A stretch of 64,000 nt of DNA, from positions 15,245,624-15,309,623 of the forward strand of contig CM055114.1 of NCBI GenBank assembly GCA_029204225.1, given 5' to 3'. How positions within the stretch are numbered: the stretch's first letter is position 1; every line of letters starts with the position of its first letter. Position numbers and translations under genes: made by a program. The notes under the pieces are model-generated. The model saw only the letters and a list, made by a program, of their open reading frames with translations, had not been told where the DNA came from and ran no database searches. This DNA is from Diphasiastrum complanatum. Lineage: Eukaryota; Streptophyta; Lycopodiopsida; Lycopodiales; Lycopodiaceae. This document shows positions 46,970 to 58,989 of the stretch, piece by piece.

Positions 46970-47410
46970 GACGCTGTGTAGTTTACCCAAGCTCAGTTAG
47001 ATTTTGGCCACGTGTCCTAATGCGACCTGGAGAGTTTAGGGAGGCTAGATGTGAACACGTGGCAAAATCTGAGTGGGTTTGAGGGTATCCAACGGTGGCG
47101 GGGTTAAAGTTACGGGGTGCGATAAGAAAACGCGCGCATGAAAACAAAGCGGGACCGTAGTGGTCATGTTCCTGGTCGTGGATTGGACCAAATATTCGAG
47201 GACGCATTGCACCAATGAGAGGTCGCCACGTTAGCAGGGCACGGAGTAGATCCGACCGTTGGATGCGTCCGTGGTGGCCACCGGCATTTGCCAGTCACCT
47301 TACCAACATAGCCGTTTAACACGCCCTTCAGTAGCCTTCAGAGCTGCCCTTCACCTTCTCCGGTGGTAACTGCCATTTTCGGGCCCCCCCCCCCCCCCCC
47401 CCCCTCCCCC
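46970..47410. other. GC-rich segment with 21-nt poly-C tract
   Basis: GC and CpG content rise here. It contains CCACGTGTCC (about 47009) and ACACGTGGC (about 47056), both with G-box cores, and CACCAATGAGAG (CCAAT-like) near 47210. A pure C run spans 47384-47404. The G-boxes and CCAAT look promoter-like, but no coding exon follows that I can support. The C run may be a sequencing or assembly weak point. Confidence 0.35.
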
Positions 47411-47557
47411 AATGCTCCAATTTCTCACCTATGATGCTTTTTAAAAACCGGCCCCTCAGTTTTTTTTTGACGAGATGCTAATGGTTTTTTCTTTTGCTGA
47501 CTCGACGGGCATATAGTCAACCATGGATGCCATGAGACTTCGATGGGAGTTTCCGGC

Positions 47558-48110
47558 CCACCACCAAGAATTGCAAAGGTTACTTGAGAGCAGCACCAAC
47601 ATCTCTCACACCACCGACAACCTTTATATGTTGATAGATGGTACCAACCTCCCTCCACAAGTCTACTAACCATTGCTAATAAGACACAAAACATACTCAT
47701 GCATGCGAGATAAAAAAAAAAGATACTCATGCTTAATACGCCTTTTTACAAATCAAAGGTTAAAGATGAAATAACGTTTAAGAAGTTTCAATAGAAGGCA
47801 CCATCTATGGCGCCCCTTATTTCTCCTCCATGTTGTTATCCTTGAAGTAGTTTCACCATCCACTCCTTGAACTTGATTTTTTAAATCTAGCCATTCAAGG
47901 CAATTGTCCCCCCATCCCTCCCCCTCTTCTTTCGAAGTACCACATGCTAGTTTATATTATTGGGTACACGCAAGGGCCAAAATGAGTTGATGAGCATATA
48001 GGCACTTATGGATGAGGGAATACCACCAACCAAGGTGGTCGCTCTTTGAGAGCATCACCAACATCTGTCCGTCAAGCAAACACCAACCTTATGATGTCAT
48101 TGGATCACAG
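47558..48110. repeat. Diverged direct repeat, copies about 465 bp apart
   Basis: TTGAGAGCAGCACCAACATCT (first 20 bases shared except one) near 47582 recurs as TTTGAGAGCATCACCAACAT near 48037. Both are followed by an ACCACCGACAACCTT/AACACCAACCTTATG-type segment and TTGATAGATGG/GTCATTGG. No gene is associated. Confidence 0.4.
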
Positions 48111-48511
48111 GAGGCCTATGACCACAAAGTACATTGGATTGATCCATCATATAGGCTTCACCAAATCTAACATGATGTCTGGGTTTAAAGCAACTAACTT
48201 AACCCTAAAGCCTCTTGGCTCTATATTTTTTCTTTTCGTTCATAAAAAAAAAAAGCTTCTTCATTGTTCTTTGAGTTGATTGGTTGAAACTTTCCCCTTG
48301 GTGCATGTTAGCATGCCAAAAATCCTTTCTCACCAACTCATTATGCAATTCTTTCAGGGTAGGTGCCTCTTCTTGAATCTTCAAGGTAATACTCCTAAAT
48401 CATAAAGTCTTTTTCCTATTTTCCAAGCCTCTTTGACTATAGTGGCTCCGTCCAACTCCATGAAAAGTTCATTGGACACACTCATTTTGATGATGTGTGA
48501 ACCTACTCTTG

Positions 48512-48665
48512 CTCTTTTGTGTAAAAGAAAAAGTACAATTATGACCATAAATGGATATATTCAATCCACAAGATTGAATGGTTGCATTACTATCAACAAT
48601 TCTATCACCAAATGCAAGCTAGAATTGATCATGTCTTGATATGTAAGCAAGAGCAATCTAAGCAG
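48512..48665 (+). repeat. Inverted dispersed repeat, copy 2
   Basis: Reverse-complement partner of 43564-43700. The pair also shares AGCAAGAGCAATCTAA beyond the core. It may mark an old TE present twice in opposite orientation. Confidence 0.65.
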
Positions 48666-48821
48666 ATTGTAAATGATTAAAGAGGCTTCAAGGCGTAAAA
48701 CACAGCCTGATATATGGACATAGACCAAAAGCAATGTAAACATAGACAATCATCCAACACATGGATGAAGCAACCAATCTTACTTGCATAAAATCCAAGA
48801 GCAAGTAGATGGATATACTAA

Positions 48822-49231
48822 TCATACGCTAATGACATGACATCCAATGGAAAACCACAAAACACCAAAGTCATTGTACTCCATCAAAGCATCATAGCTA
48901 TCACATGGTTCATCAACAAATGATGATCTAGCTACATAAGCTTTCGACTTTGTATTTTTAACACATCTACACAAGATGTTAAACATTATAGCTCCTAATG
49001 ATAAGAAATGAAAATCATTATGTCTATCATCATGAACTCTGAAAGGTTCAAAAGAACTGGATTCACCATTGTCTCTTGCATTTCCAAAATGCACCTTTGA
49101 GTGGATAGGTTCCAAGGATGCTGATAACTTTGTGGTAGAACTTGGAAAGTGCAACTTAGGTGCTTTAGCCTTACATCACCACCTTTTGCAAAAGATCTAG
49201 GAATCTCAAGTGTAGATGGCCATCCAATCAA
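48822..49231 (-). CDS. Unrecognised ORF pair
   Basis: Two overlapping frames on - (49231-48995 and 49154-48822) carry non-repetitive protein-like sequence, for example GWPSTLEIPRSFAKGGDV in the first and FGNARDNGESSSFEPF in the second. They could be one ORF with a frameshift near 49150. I do not recognise a family. No promoter or splice context is clear. Confidence 0.2.
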
Positions 49232-49499
49232 ATTGCACCTCTTAAAAAAGCTAGAGTCTAGGAAAATAATTTATAGAAAACCTTGCTATTCGGCTTAATG
49301 GCTCTTGAAGTTATGTACAAGAAAATCTATGCCTATTATTTACACGTGGGAACATGCTCCACGCGTGTGAAATGACATTATGCACATAAAATTAGTCTTA
49401 ATCAAGCTGTATTTTGCATATCTCTCACATTTTGTCATACCTTACTCCCTTTGGCATGTGTTGAGGCCTTTCTTCGAATGTTAGTGATAGAAATCACGG

Positions 49500-50456
49500 T
49501 CGATCTGATTACGTAACCAAACATTAAGCAACAAAATATCAGAAAGATAATTTGTCGCAAACAGCTAGACAAACTACTTGTCGTGAACAATTCGCGAAGA
49601 GCTCGACTGATAATCAGTCGCGAAAGACAAGACTAAATATTAGTTGCAAACAGCTAGACTAATAATAATTCGCTAAGAACAGACTACCAGATTGAGCAAT
49701 AAGAGAGTCAGACAGAATGTAGAAAGGCATAACAATATTGACACAAATTTGAATGTAGAACAAACAGATCTGTTATCAAATTAAGTATAGCAAAATATAC
49801 AGGTCAATAATGTTGTTGAGCACAAGACAATAGCTGACAAAACTGCATGCTCTACAAAGCTAATCCAATCTGTAAAAGGAATAAACTTATTACTGACAAT
49901 ACAATGAATCGATGCGCGAAAGCATCTACTTCTTCTATCTTTGATAAGCTTCTGATGTTATTATTTTTCACACACATATAGAATACGCAAATGGTATTCA
50001 ATATATATACATAATTTTACAAGTGTGTCGATGAAGAAAGTACAAAGTGGATGTGTTGTCTGTGAGAGATCATGGGTGGCTGCTGTCGTTGTCAAATCTG
50101 TTTGCACAATTGCATGGGATGAGCATGATACAGCCGCGATGTCAACCTTTGCTGAAATAAACGTTGGTAAAGATGTGAAAAATGCGAGACTCTAACAAAT
50201 GCCTTAAGATTTGATATACAGGGTGCCTTCATTTTTTTGTAAGGGCACCTTCGGCATTTTGTAAGGCAGTGTCGTCTTTTTCGCTTGTGAAAAATCACGT
50301 GTAGAAACACAGTGTCACGTTTTTCACCTTTTTTGCTTGTGGAAATTTACTTGTATTTATGCAGACAATCGTGTTTTATTCGTTTGTCTAATTTTACATG
50401 TAAATATGTAGACTGTGCGACAACATGAGAAAAAATACAACATGAATGGAGGCAGA
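49500..50456 (-). repeat. Probable 3' LTR of the minus copia
   Basis: It lies immediately downstream (on -) of the RNase H end. It contains TCGCGAA motifs and the near-perfect palindrome CGACTGAT-A-ATCAGTCG (49604-49620), and repeated CAAACAGCTAGAC segments at 49558 and 49646. The boundary is not resolved because no second LTR copy was found. Confidence 0.45.
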
Positions 50457-51434
50457 TTAAAATAGGATTTGGGAGAGTAGAGGAGATAAAAATGCCTTCG
50501 TGAATATATCTGCAACCATGTCTTGCGTTCTACAGTACATTAAGCTCATCTCCTTGTTAAGAACCTTTCCCCTGATGTAGTGATATCTGATTTCAATGTG
50601 CTTACTCCTAGAGTGCAATCTAGGGTTGGCCAATAAGGCAATAGCATTTTTATTATCACAGAATAAAATTGTGGGGCTGTACTGATACAAATTACTGCTT
50701 GATAGTAGATTTATCAACCCAAATGCTTCTTTAATAGATTGAGAAGCAGCAATGTATTCTGCTTATGTAGAAGAAAGAGCGATAGAGGTTTGCCTACGAC
50801 TGTTCCATGAGATAGGACCGTCGTTGAAGAAGAATCTAAATCCAAATGTGAACTTACAATTGTCTACATCTCCTTAGCTTGCATCAGAATATCCACTGAG
50901 CTAATGAAGATTGTCGTTGCTGACATCTCCATAACAAATGCACTAGTCCATGGTAGCTCGAATATACCTCATGATTCTTATTAGAGCCTTCCAATGGGTA
51001 ATGCCATGATTAGCCACATATTGGCTATGTGAGCTTACTGCAAAAGAGATGTCTGGTCTTGTACAGACCATTACGTATATGAGAGATCCAAGTATCGATC
51101 GATAAGGATACTCTCTCATCTGCTCCTCTTCCTGCTTGGTCTGGAGACATTGGTCATTTGAGAAATGTAGATCTGGATCCATCGGTGAGTGAGCTAATTT
51201 ACAATTCATTAGATTGTATCTGTTAAAAACATTTTGAAGATACCTTTGTTGAGTGATATAAATCAGTCATCTCGCTCTGTCTCTGTAGATCTGAATGCCT
51301 AGACAGAAGTGAGCTTCGTCTAGATCAATCATGTCAAACTCTGAAAATAGCATCTGCTTAAAATCCTTGACCAAATTGGTATTGTTGCTGAAAAGCAACC
51401 TATCATCCACATATAAGGTGATGATAATGAAGGA
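50457..51434 (-). pseudogene. Copia late RT and RNase H (part A)
   Basis: Read on -: LYVDDRLLFSNNTNLVKD (about 51410-51350), FDMIDLDEAHFCLGIQIYRD, then MNCKLAHSPMDPDLHFSND, YRSILGSLIYVMVCTRPDI and SQYVANHGITHWKALIRIMR, and finally FCDNKNAIALLANPRLHSRS, EIRYHYIRGKVLNKEM and MVADIFTKAF. This is the ordered C-terminal half of a copia polyprotein. The catalytic YVDD is present but followed by Arg. It begins abruptly at 51434, next to the gag-only element. Confidence 0.92.
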
Positions 51435-51521
51435 CGTTGGAGGGTTTGTGGATCTCAAAGCAATCCTAACCCTAGTTAATAAGTGAGAGGGATTTGGCAC
51501 CTTGCGTGTGTAAGTCCAACC
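51435..51521. other. Junction between copia part A and the gag-only element
   Basis: Short sequence of unclear origin between the end of homology to copia part B and the first TG of the LTR. It keeps an open frame on - but no copia similarity. Confidence 0.3.
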
Positions 51522-52167
51522 TGATGATCATATAGTTATTTGATAATTAGAAAGTCAATAAAAGGACTTTAGGACTTTTTGTGGGACTTTTAATGTCATA
51601 GGGCGTAAATGTCAAGTTAGTGAATAAAGTTGGGTTTCCCTCCAATTTTGAATGGTTCTCACTCCTCTTTAAATTTGAATAATTAGGGAGGCAGAAATGG
51701 ACCAATAGGAGTCAAAGGCCAGGGTCCTCCTCTCTACTATAAAAGGGACCAACTCGAGTTCCTACACATGTTCAATTCCTCATTCCAATAAAGCAGATTG
51801 GTTTTCTTTAGGAATGAATTGATGAATGTCCTTGCTCTCTACCACTTTTCCTCCATCTCTCATACTTTCTTTGGTTTTTGCTAATTGTTGGATCTGAATG
51901 TTATTGGAATTGCATGTTATTATACTTTTTGTGGGAGAGAAAGGGAGAGAGAGAAAGAGTAAGCTATCTTTGTTGTAGATGTGTAGTGTTAATGGTTAGG
52001 ATTAATGGATGTTAGAGTTAGATTTGGGTCCTCGATTCATGTTGAAATCTGAATTATACTATCGCTCTCATGGGAACGAACCTACGCGTGACAACTAACT
52101 TCGTCTCTTTGATGCTAGATTGACTAGATCTTGGATTCAGGTTAGGCAAGGAAAGAAACCCACTACA
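51522..52167 (+). repeat. 5' LTR of the gag-only element
   Basis: From TGATGATCATATAG to CACTACA. TATAAAAG at 51738-51745 is a good TATA box, and CCAATAAAGC near 51786 a possible polyadenylation signal. It matches 54285-54837 closely from GTGAATAAAG (51621) to the end. Confidence 0.85.
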
Positions 52168-52171
52168 ATTT

Positions 52172-52191
52172 TGGCACCGTTGCCGGGGAAC
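52172..52191 (+). other. Primer binding site, tRNA-Asp type
   Basis: TGGCACCGTTGCCGGGGAAC follows the LTR after ATTT. It matches the 3' end complement of plant tRNA-Asp (TGGCGCCGTTGCCGGGGA) with one mismatch. This PBS is typical of Ty3/gypsy Athila and Tat lineages and supports a gypsy relationship. Confidence 0.88.
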
Positions 52192-52742
52192 TACGCCAAT
52201 TTTTCAGTTTGCAACATGATTGTTGGATGGTTAGCTTGCATTAGGCATCTTGTCGTGGCATGAATAGTGTTAGATCTGCATTTTAGGATTAATTTGGAAT
52301 AGATTTTGCTTGATTTGAGTGGATTTGCTTGTTTGAAGTCTAATCTGATTGTAGAACATGGAAAGCTATTCAGATCACCAATGTTAATATTCATTTGGAT
52401 CTGAGATATCAGAGAAAATAACAAAAATCGACCATTTTTTTTCTTCTAAAATAGCATTGTTGAACCTTCGCCTAGGGAACCTTCGCCAGTCCTATTTTTA
52501 GGTTTTGATTTTCCAGATCAAGTCTCTATCAAAATTTGGATCAAATCTGATATATTCTGATTTGAATTCTGAGAAATTTTTCATTTTTGGAAGTATTGAT
52601 TGATTGAATTTCAAAATCTTTTTCATGATATAGGATCATATTCTTGAAAAGTGAAAGAGATCTAGTAGATCTGATATGAGATAGTTTTTGACTGAAAAAT
52701 CTAGATCCAATCTCATTGTCTGCTTGATTTGAATTTGAGACG

Positions 52743-54216
52743 ATGGCTGCCACTGGAGGTGCTCCTCAGGAAGTCAATCCAATTATTGTTAGAAGAGCAC
52801 CCCGTTTGGATCTACCCAAATACAATGGGTTAACAGATCCGGTTAGATTTCTTCTATGCTGAATCCTGTGAAGTCTACGGCGAAATTTTCCCTCAAGATA
52901 AACTTAAGTTGTTTCCTATGGCCTTAACAGGCGCAGTCAAGATTGGTACTATAACAGATTGGGAGGTTGTTAAACGAGCCCTTATCACACGGTTCAAACC
53001 GCGGAAGTTTATGGAAGACCCTTTCCTACTTTTAAGTAAAGTTAAAATGGGAAAGCGGAAAATGGTTCGAGATTACATCGAAAGGGTGAAACGTCTCATA
53101 TCTGAATGCGAACCTGAGCTGATTAATGAAAATGCCATGATTATGTGGTTTTTGTCAGGTCTACCTAAACAGATCAGACATGAGCTGAAACACCATAATG
53201 AGTATGCACTCTTGCAAAATGCTATGGATGATGCAATTCGGGAGGATGATGAAGATTCAAGTGATGAGCCGAATATCAGTATGTTGCCTTCTACAACAGG
53301 GCAGACTACTACGACATCCACCATTATTGCATCAACGAATGCCAACGCTACTGCAGAGATGATGCTCAATGAGTTCGAGAAACTTGGGAAGAACTAGCAA
53401 AGACAGATGGAAAAGTTGCAGTCGATCAAAGCATTGGAAGATTTCCACGGAAAAGCGAATAAGGAACCTGAGAAGTTTGCAAATACTTTTTCTACCAGGG
53501 AAAATGTCTGGTGTTCTATTTGCATAGGAAATCACACAGTGAATGAGTGTCCTCAATTGAAAAAATGAATGGAAATCAGTGTATGTCATTTGTGTAATTC
53601 GCTTGATCATGAGACTGCTTTTTGCAACTTCAACCCTCGGATAATTCAGCAATGGTATGCCCAAATGGGATATCGAGAACCACCGTATGGAGGAAATCCA
53701 GCAGCAAGACCTCGACAATCTGCTCTTGGATACTCGGAACGTTTAGCCTTACCTGCTCCACCAAAACACTCCACTCCTCCTGCCAATTTGATAGAACCAG
53801 AACCGTACATAAGTACCGAGCAATGGAACTATAGTACTAATCAAGCAGGTGGATCTTCAGAACAGTATGTTATTTATGCTGTCGTGCAACAACAAGCCTC
53901 TAAAAATTGGACCAGAGCACCGCTTGGATGCTTTGCATGTGGAGAAAATCACAGAGCTGCAGAATGTCCAAATAAAGAGAAATTTGTACCATTCTATCGT
54001 GACTGTGGTTATGGGCATTGCTATAAAGACTGTCTAGCAAGACCAAAACTACCACCAGCTACAGCTCCTGTAAATTTGATAACAATCAAGCAAAGACCAG
54101 TAGCTCAGAATAAATCAAGTGTACCCTTGATGGTGGTCACTAGAGCACAGAAGCAAAAAGAACTAGTAGTGGATCCAGTACCTGCTGATTCTATACCATT
54201 GAACGATATACCTTAA
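52743..54216 (+). pseudogene. Multi-knuckle Gag of the gag-only element
   Basis: An ATG at 52743 starts MAATGGAPQEVNPIIVRRAP, then a frameshift near 52845. The main frame continues (52909-54216) with in-frame stops at 53395 (TAG) and 53566 (TGA). It has a Retrotrans_gag core (LKLFPMALTGAV, TDWEVVKRALITRFKPRKF, RDYIERVKRLI, FLSGLPKQIRHEL), in which the usual Trp-containing segment between GAV and TDW is shortened. Then come three zinc knuckles: CSICIGNHTVNEC, CHLCNSLDHETAFC and CFACGENHRAAEC, followed by DCGYGHCYKDC. Both stops are single C-to-T changes. No protease follows. Confidence 0.87.
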
Positions 54217-54284
54217 AGCTGCTAAAGCAACAACTGAAGTTCATTCTTCACCATTGCAGCCTCCAAGAATTCACGTATAGATAT

Positions 54285-54837
54285 GAATGATCAGATGTAG
54301 TGAATAAAGTTGAGTTTCCCTCCAATTTTGGATGGTTCCCACTCTTTTTTAAATTTGAATAATTAGGGAGGCATAAATGGACCAATAGGATTCAGAGGCC
54401 GGGGTCTTCCTCTCTACTATAAAAAGGAACCAACTCGAGTTCCTACACATGTCCATTTCCTCATTCCAATAAAGCAGATTGGTTCTCTTCATGAATGGAT
54501 TGATGATGAATGTCCTTGCTCTCTATCACTTTTTCTCCATCTCTCATGCTTTCTTTGGTTTTTGCTAATTGTTGGATCTGAATGTTATTGAAATTGCATG
54601 TTATTATACTTTTTGTGAGAGAGAAAGAGTAAGCTATCTTTGTTGTGGATGTGTAGTGTTAATGATTAGGGTTAATGGATGTTAGAGTTAGATTTGGATC
54701 CTCCATTCATGTTGATATCTGAACTATACTATCGCTCTCATGGGAATGAACCTACACGTGACAACTAACTTCGTCTCTTTGATGCTAGATTGACTAGATC
54801 TTGGATTCAGGTTAGGCAAGGACAGAAACCCACTACA
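54285..54837 (+). repeat. 3' LTR of the gag-only element
   Basis: Close match to 51621-52167, ending CACTACA. It is about 93 bp shorter near its left end. No clear polypurine tract precedes it. It is followed by ATTTTG, the same bases that follow the 5' LTR before the PBS. Confidence 0.82.
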
Positions 54838-56240
54838 ATTTTGTATATGTTAAGAACATTTTGAATCTGTTAAGAATATTTTGAAGATACCTTTGTTGAG
54901 TGATATAAATTAGTCATCTCGCTCTGTCTCTATAGATCTGAATGCCTAGATAGAAGTGAGTTTCGCCCAGATCAATCATGTCGAACTCTGAAAATAGTAT
55001 CTGCTTAGAATCCTTGACCAAATTGGTATTGTTGCTGAAAAACAACATATCATCCACATATAAGGTGATGATAATGAAGGATTGCCGCATTGACTTGGAA
55101 TAGACGTTGCAATCAACAGTGCTTGGTTTGAAACCTTGTTCAGTGAGGAATGTGTTTATCCTCTGAAACCAAGCTCTGGCAGACTATTTCAAGTCATAGA
55201 GTGCTTTATGGAGTTTACAGACATGATTCTTCATATCTTTCAGAACGTATCCTTTGGGCTGGATCATGTATATGTCTTCTTGTATAACTCCATTCAGATA
55301 AGTTGTTTGTACATCAAGTTGATGTACTTCAAGGTCGGCAGCTGCAACACAAGATAGGAGGGCTCGGATCGATGAATGCTTGACTATTGGACTGAAAGTC
55401 TCACTGTAGTCGACGTTGGGGATCTGAGTGAATCCTCGTGCTACTAGTCTTGCCTTACTACGATCCATTGCTCCATTGGCATTGTATTTGATCTTAAAGA
55501 TCCATTTGCAATTAATAATATTGTAGCCACTAGGAGCTTTGACTAATGACCATGTTTGGTTCTTGATCAGAGAGGAATACTCTTTGTCCATAGCTTCTCT
55601 CCAGAGATTATAGTCTGGTTGGCTGAGTCTCTTCGACTGTCGTCGGTTCCTGTATCAAGAGACATGCAGACTCAGGAGTATACCTTGTGGGCTATGTGCA
55701 CACTCGGCTTGATCTTCTGGGTGGAATCGACTGATGAACCACTCTTGGGACTTGTTGCTGGGTAGTAGCAACGTCTTCGTCTGATTCGCTGTCAAATAGT
55801 GGGTCGACAATGGACACGCCTGAGCCAGAAGCTCAGATTGTCGTGTCAATGGCAAGTGATGAATGTTCTCTTGGAGCAATATCCTTGCCTTTGATGTCGA
55901 CGAACTGATCCTCAATAAAGACTATGTCCCGGCTGTACAAGACTTGCTGGGTAACAGGATCATACAGCTTGTATGTATTATCAAATGAAGTATATCCAAT
56001 AAAGATGATCTTGAGACCTTGGAAGTCCAATTTCTTCCTCATGTCTTTTGGGATCTGCGCTTAGGCAACACATCCGAACACTCTTAGGTTCTTCACAGAA
56101 GGCTTAGAGCATGTCCACACCTCGTGGGGTGTTTTGCCTAAGAGGGCCTTGGTCGAACATCTATTCTGGACGTAAGCTGCAGTGGAGACAACTTCAGCCC
56201 AAAATCTCTTGGGCAATGATGCATGCGCTAGCATACATTT
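54838..56240 (-). pseudogene. Copia integrase end to RT (part B)
   Basis: Read on -: integrase end (LPKRFWAEVVSTAAYVQNR, KTPHEVWT), KKLDFQGLKIIFIGYTSFDN, linker to 55600, RT (MDKEYSSLIKNQTWSLVKAP, VNYSETFSPIVKHSS-type, HQLDVQTTYLNGVIQEDIYM, CKLHKALYDLK, a TAG stop in place of Gln, then ARAWFQRI), and a second YVDD block (LYVDDMLFFSNNTNLVKD, 55065-55000). The YVDD block (54850-55076) duplicates 51216-51434 of part A. Confidence 0.9.
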
Positions 56241-56249
56241 GGCTTATTC

Positions 56250-56640
56250 AACCAGGGTACAGTTATAGTTTTGAACTCTACTTTAAAACTAGTTTGGATG
56301 TAATTGTCTATTTTAGTCGTACTTATGTAATATGATATGGACAAAATTTTAGTCACCTAACTTGGCCATGACTACTTGTTGTGACATGGATAACAACTGA
56401 GAATATGTGTAGACACCTGTAGTTCCCACAATGATGTCCATGTTCTAACATGGTTGTTGTTGTGGATGGATGCAGGTGACAATATTCTCCTCAACTTGGA
56501 GCTTCTACTGGTTGTCAAGTTTGGTCAATATGATATCTTTGACTGTGATGACTCTATACGAATTTGATATACTTTAAGATTCGTATGCTTAGTATTGTGG
56601 TGATAATGTGTAGTTTTGTTTAGATTTGTTAGGATAAAAC
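56250..56640. other. Non-coding
   Basis: No feature recognised between the copia fragment and the microsatellites. Confidence 0.4.
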
Positions 56641-56793
<153 letters not shown>

Positions 56794-56799
56794 ATGTCC

Positions 56800-58090
56800 A
56801 TCGTTGAGTTATTTTTGCCAAGCTTGCTGGATCAAAAAATTTCAAATTGTAAATTCATTTTCATTATATATTTTTTTCACACATCTTGGCCAAAGGATGT
56901 TTATGGAGACCAACAAGACGAAATATTGTTTTTTTTTCAATGCTGATAAAGAGAATGGTACTAAGTAGTCTCTCATAACCATCTATTAATTCTTATGCTC
57001 TAATGGATACCTATTGCCTTATGAGCATAAAATTGCATTCCCTTTGTAAGATTGTCTATTAATGATTTAGACTTGACTTCAATCACCCATATCATTTTCT
57101 TGAACTATATTCTTGACTATGATAGTTCACTTTGCAATCATTGATATGTATATCTTAGAATGAAACCTTCTTTAATGTTTTCTTGAAATGCTCACAATTC
57201 TACCAAATTTGCATTCAAAAACTTATACAAGTGGATAGAGTAGGCCCACAAGTATGAAAGATTTAAAAATACTATGCATTAATATGAATTAATGTTCCAT
57301 GTGGAAGAGCCACGTATCAATTTGCTTGCCATCACTTTCACCTTTAAATGTTAAAAGTGTTATTACAATTGCTAATTATGTAGGGTTTGTTTTGTGACTA
57401 CACTTGAAGGTCATAGTAACAACAAATTTCTAATTTGAAGCATTCTCTTGCTACTTGTAATGTTAGCGTGTTGAAGTGGCATATTATCCATTACTAAGCC
57501 TAAAAACTTGGCAAGTATTTTGAAATGTAGTGATAAAAAGTACCTAGCTCCATCATAAAGTAAGTGCTGTGGCTCCCTAGAGCACTTTGCATGTACAATA
57601 ATTTCTCTCCAGTTGTTGAAGTAGTCATTAACCTTTATCTGAATGTTGTTGTAAGGGGGACACAATGATTTCATGCGAACAACCTAACCCAACATGATTT
57701 AATTGGAAAAAAATTAGCTCGTTGTAACAAAAAAGAACCAAAATTTATACTAAACTCATTATAATCAAGAACCTATTTACTATGCTACAAACTAGAACAC
57801 AATTGACAAGTAGTTGCCAACTACAATTCTACATAATGAAGGAATACACAAATTACTTCAACAAATAAATCTTGTTTATCTATTGAATGCGTAACAGAAT
57901 AATCTAACAAATAACTCCAACTCATCTACCAGATTAAAATAGATGGTATTGAAATGAATCAATCACAATTTCTATCTTGATGTGTTGCACACAAAAGCAA
58001 GAAAGGATTTTATTCCTCACATGTAGGTGACATGAGCAAATCTCAAGTTCAATATTTGCACTGTGGTGAATTTGTTTATTATGCAAGTGA
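56800..58090. other. AT-rich non-coding
   Basis: No protein family was recognised. An 87-codon frame on - (57674-57411) contains protein-like sequence (YFNNWREIIVHAKCSREPQH) but cannot be assigned. Confidence 0.3.
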
Positions 58091-58097
58091 ATAATGT

Positions 58098-58334
58098 ATG
58101 AAACATAGAGAGACAAAAAATGGTTTTTGTAATCAAAGCAATAGAACTACAGCTCCCAAATATGGAAATGATATATTTGACGTGCTCAACCAAGGAGGTT
58201 ACATGTCTAGTTTTAAATCTTTAGATCCAAGTTGGAATGAATTATTTGGTAGGATCAAAGATGTCATTTTGCCAGCAAGCAAAGATGTGTGTGTATTAAA
58301 AGAGTGTACTTCAAGCACAAGCAAGGAAAATTGA
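58098..58334 (+). CDS. Small ORF, unknown
   Basis: A 78-codon ORF with non-repetitive composition (KYGNDIFDVLNQGGYMSSFK, LDPSWNELFGRIKDVILPAS). I do not recognise it. It has no flanking promoter or splice evidence and may be chance. Confidence 0.15.
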   Translation: MKHRETKNGFCNQSNRTTAPKYGNDIFDVLNQGGYMSSFKSLDPSWNELFGRIKDVILPASKDVCVLKECTSSTSKEN

Positions 58335-58927
58335 GTCTATGCATCAACAAATGGACAAGGTATAATAATCACAAAGAAGAGTTCTATTTAGACTCTTGAT
58401 TTGATCTTCTTTTAGCTTAGGATGTTAAGCAAGGTATGTTTTATGATCTTTTGGCTTATATTCGATATTTTTCATATTTGAAAGATTCATGAATGTTAAA
58501 GAGGGATTATCTCTAATATGGGGATCTTGAACCTTGGACTAAAGAAACTTTGGACGCCAAGGTAACCCATTAAACCAAACCTATTGGATGATTATTTCTA
58601 ATATGGTTGCATTGAATCTATGCTGGGTTCTTCAGTTTGTCATAATACTAAGGAGGATGTATCTTTAGTATGTTGTTATGATAAAGAGCATGTGTGGTGA
58701 CAAAATGAAAAATACTAAAGATGTATCTTTAGTATATATATATATTTAAACTTACATACAGTTTTGCGCATGGGTGAGGGACCCCATGCATCCTCCTCCC
58801 CTCACCCATGCATACACACATTTTTCACTAAAAATGATGATGGGAGGGGGATGCATATATGGGGCCCTCCTCCCCATGCATCCTCATCCCATGCATACAT
58901 GTAATGGGCGCACTCCAAATTCAAATT

Positions 58928-58985
58928 TCTCTCTCTCTCTCTCTCCCTCTCTCCCTCCCTCCCTCCCTCCCTCCCTCTCTCTCTC
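58928..58985. repeat. CT / CCCT microsatellite
   Basis: (CT)n passing into (CCCT)n and back to (CT)n. Confidence 0.95.
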
Positions 58986-58989
58986 CGAG

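Larger units (their letters stand above)
51522..54837 (+). mobile_element. Gag-only LTR retrotransposon (TR-GAG-like), Asp-type PBS
   Basis: A complete LTR-PBS-gag-LTR structure of about 3.3 kb with no protease, RT, integrase or RNase H. 5' LTR 51522-52167, PBS at 52172, Gag-coding region 52743-54216, 3' LTR 54285-54837. Such gag-only elements are known as TR-GAGs and must use enzymes of an autonomous partner. Gag shares its last zinc module with the gypsy remnant at 12.2-15.6 kb. It is inserted within a copia on the opposite strand. Confidence 0.85.
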
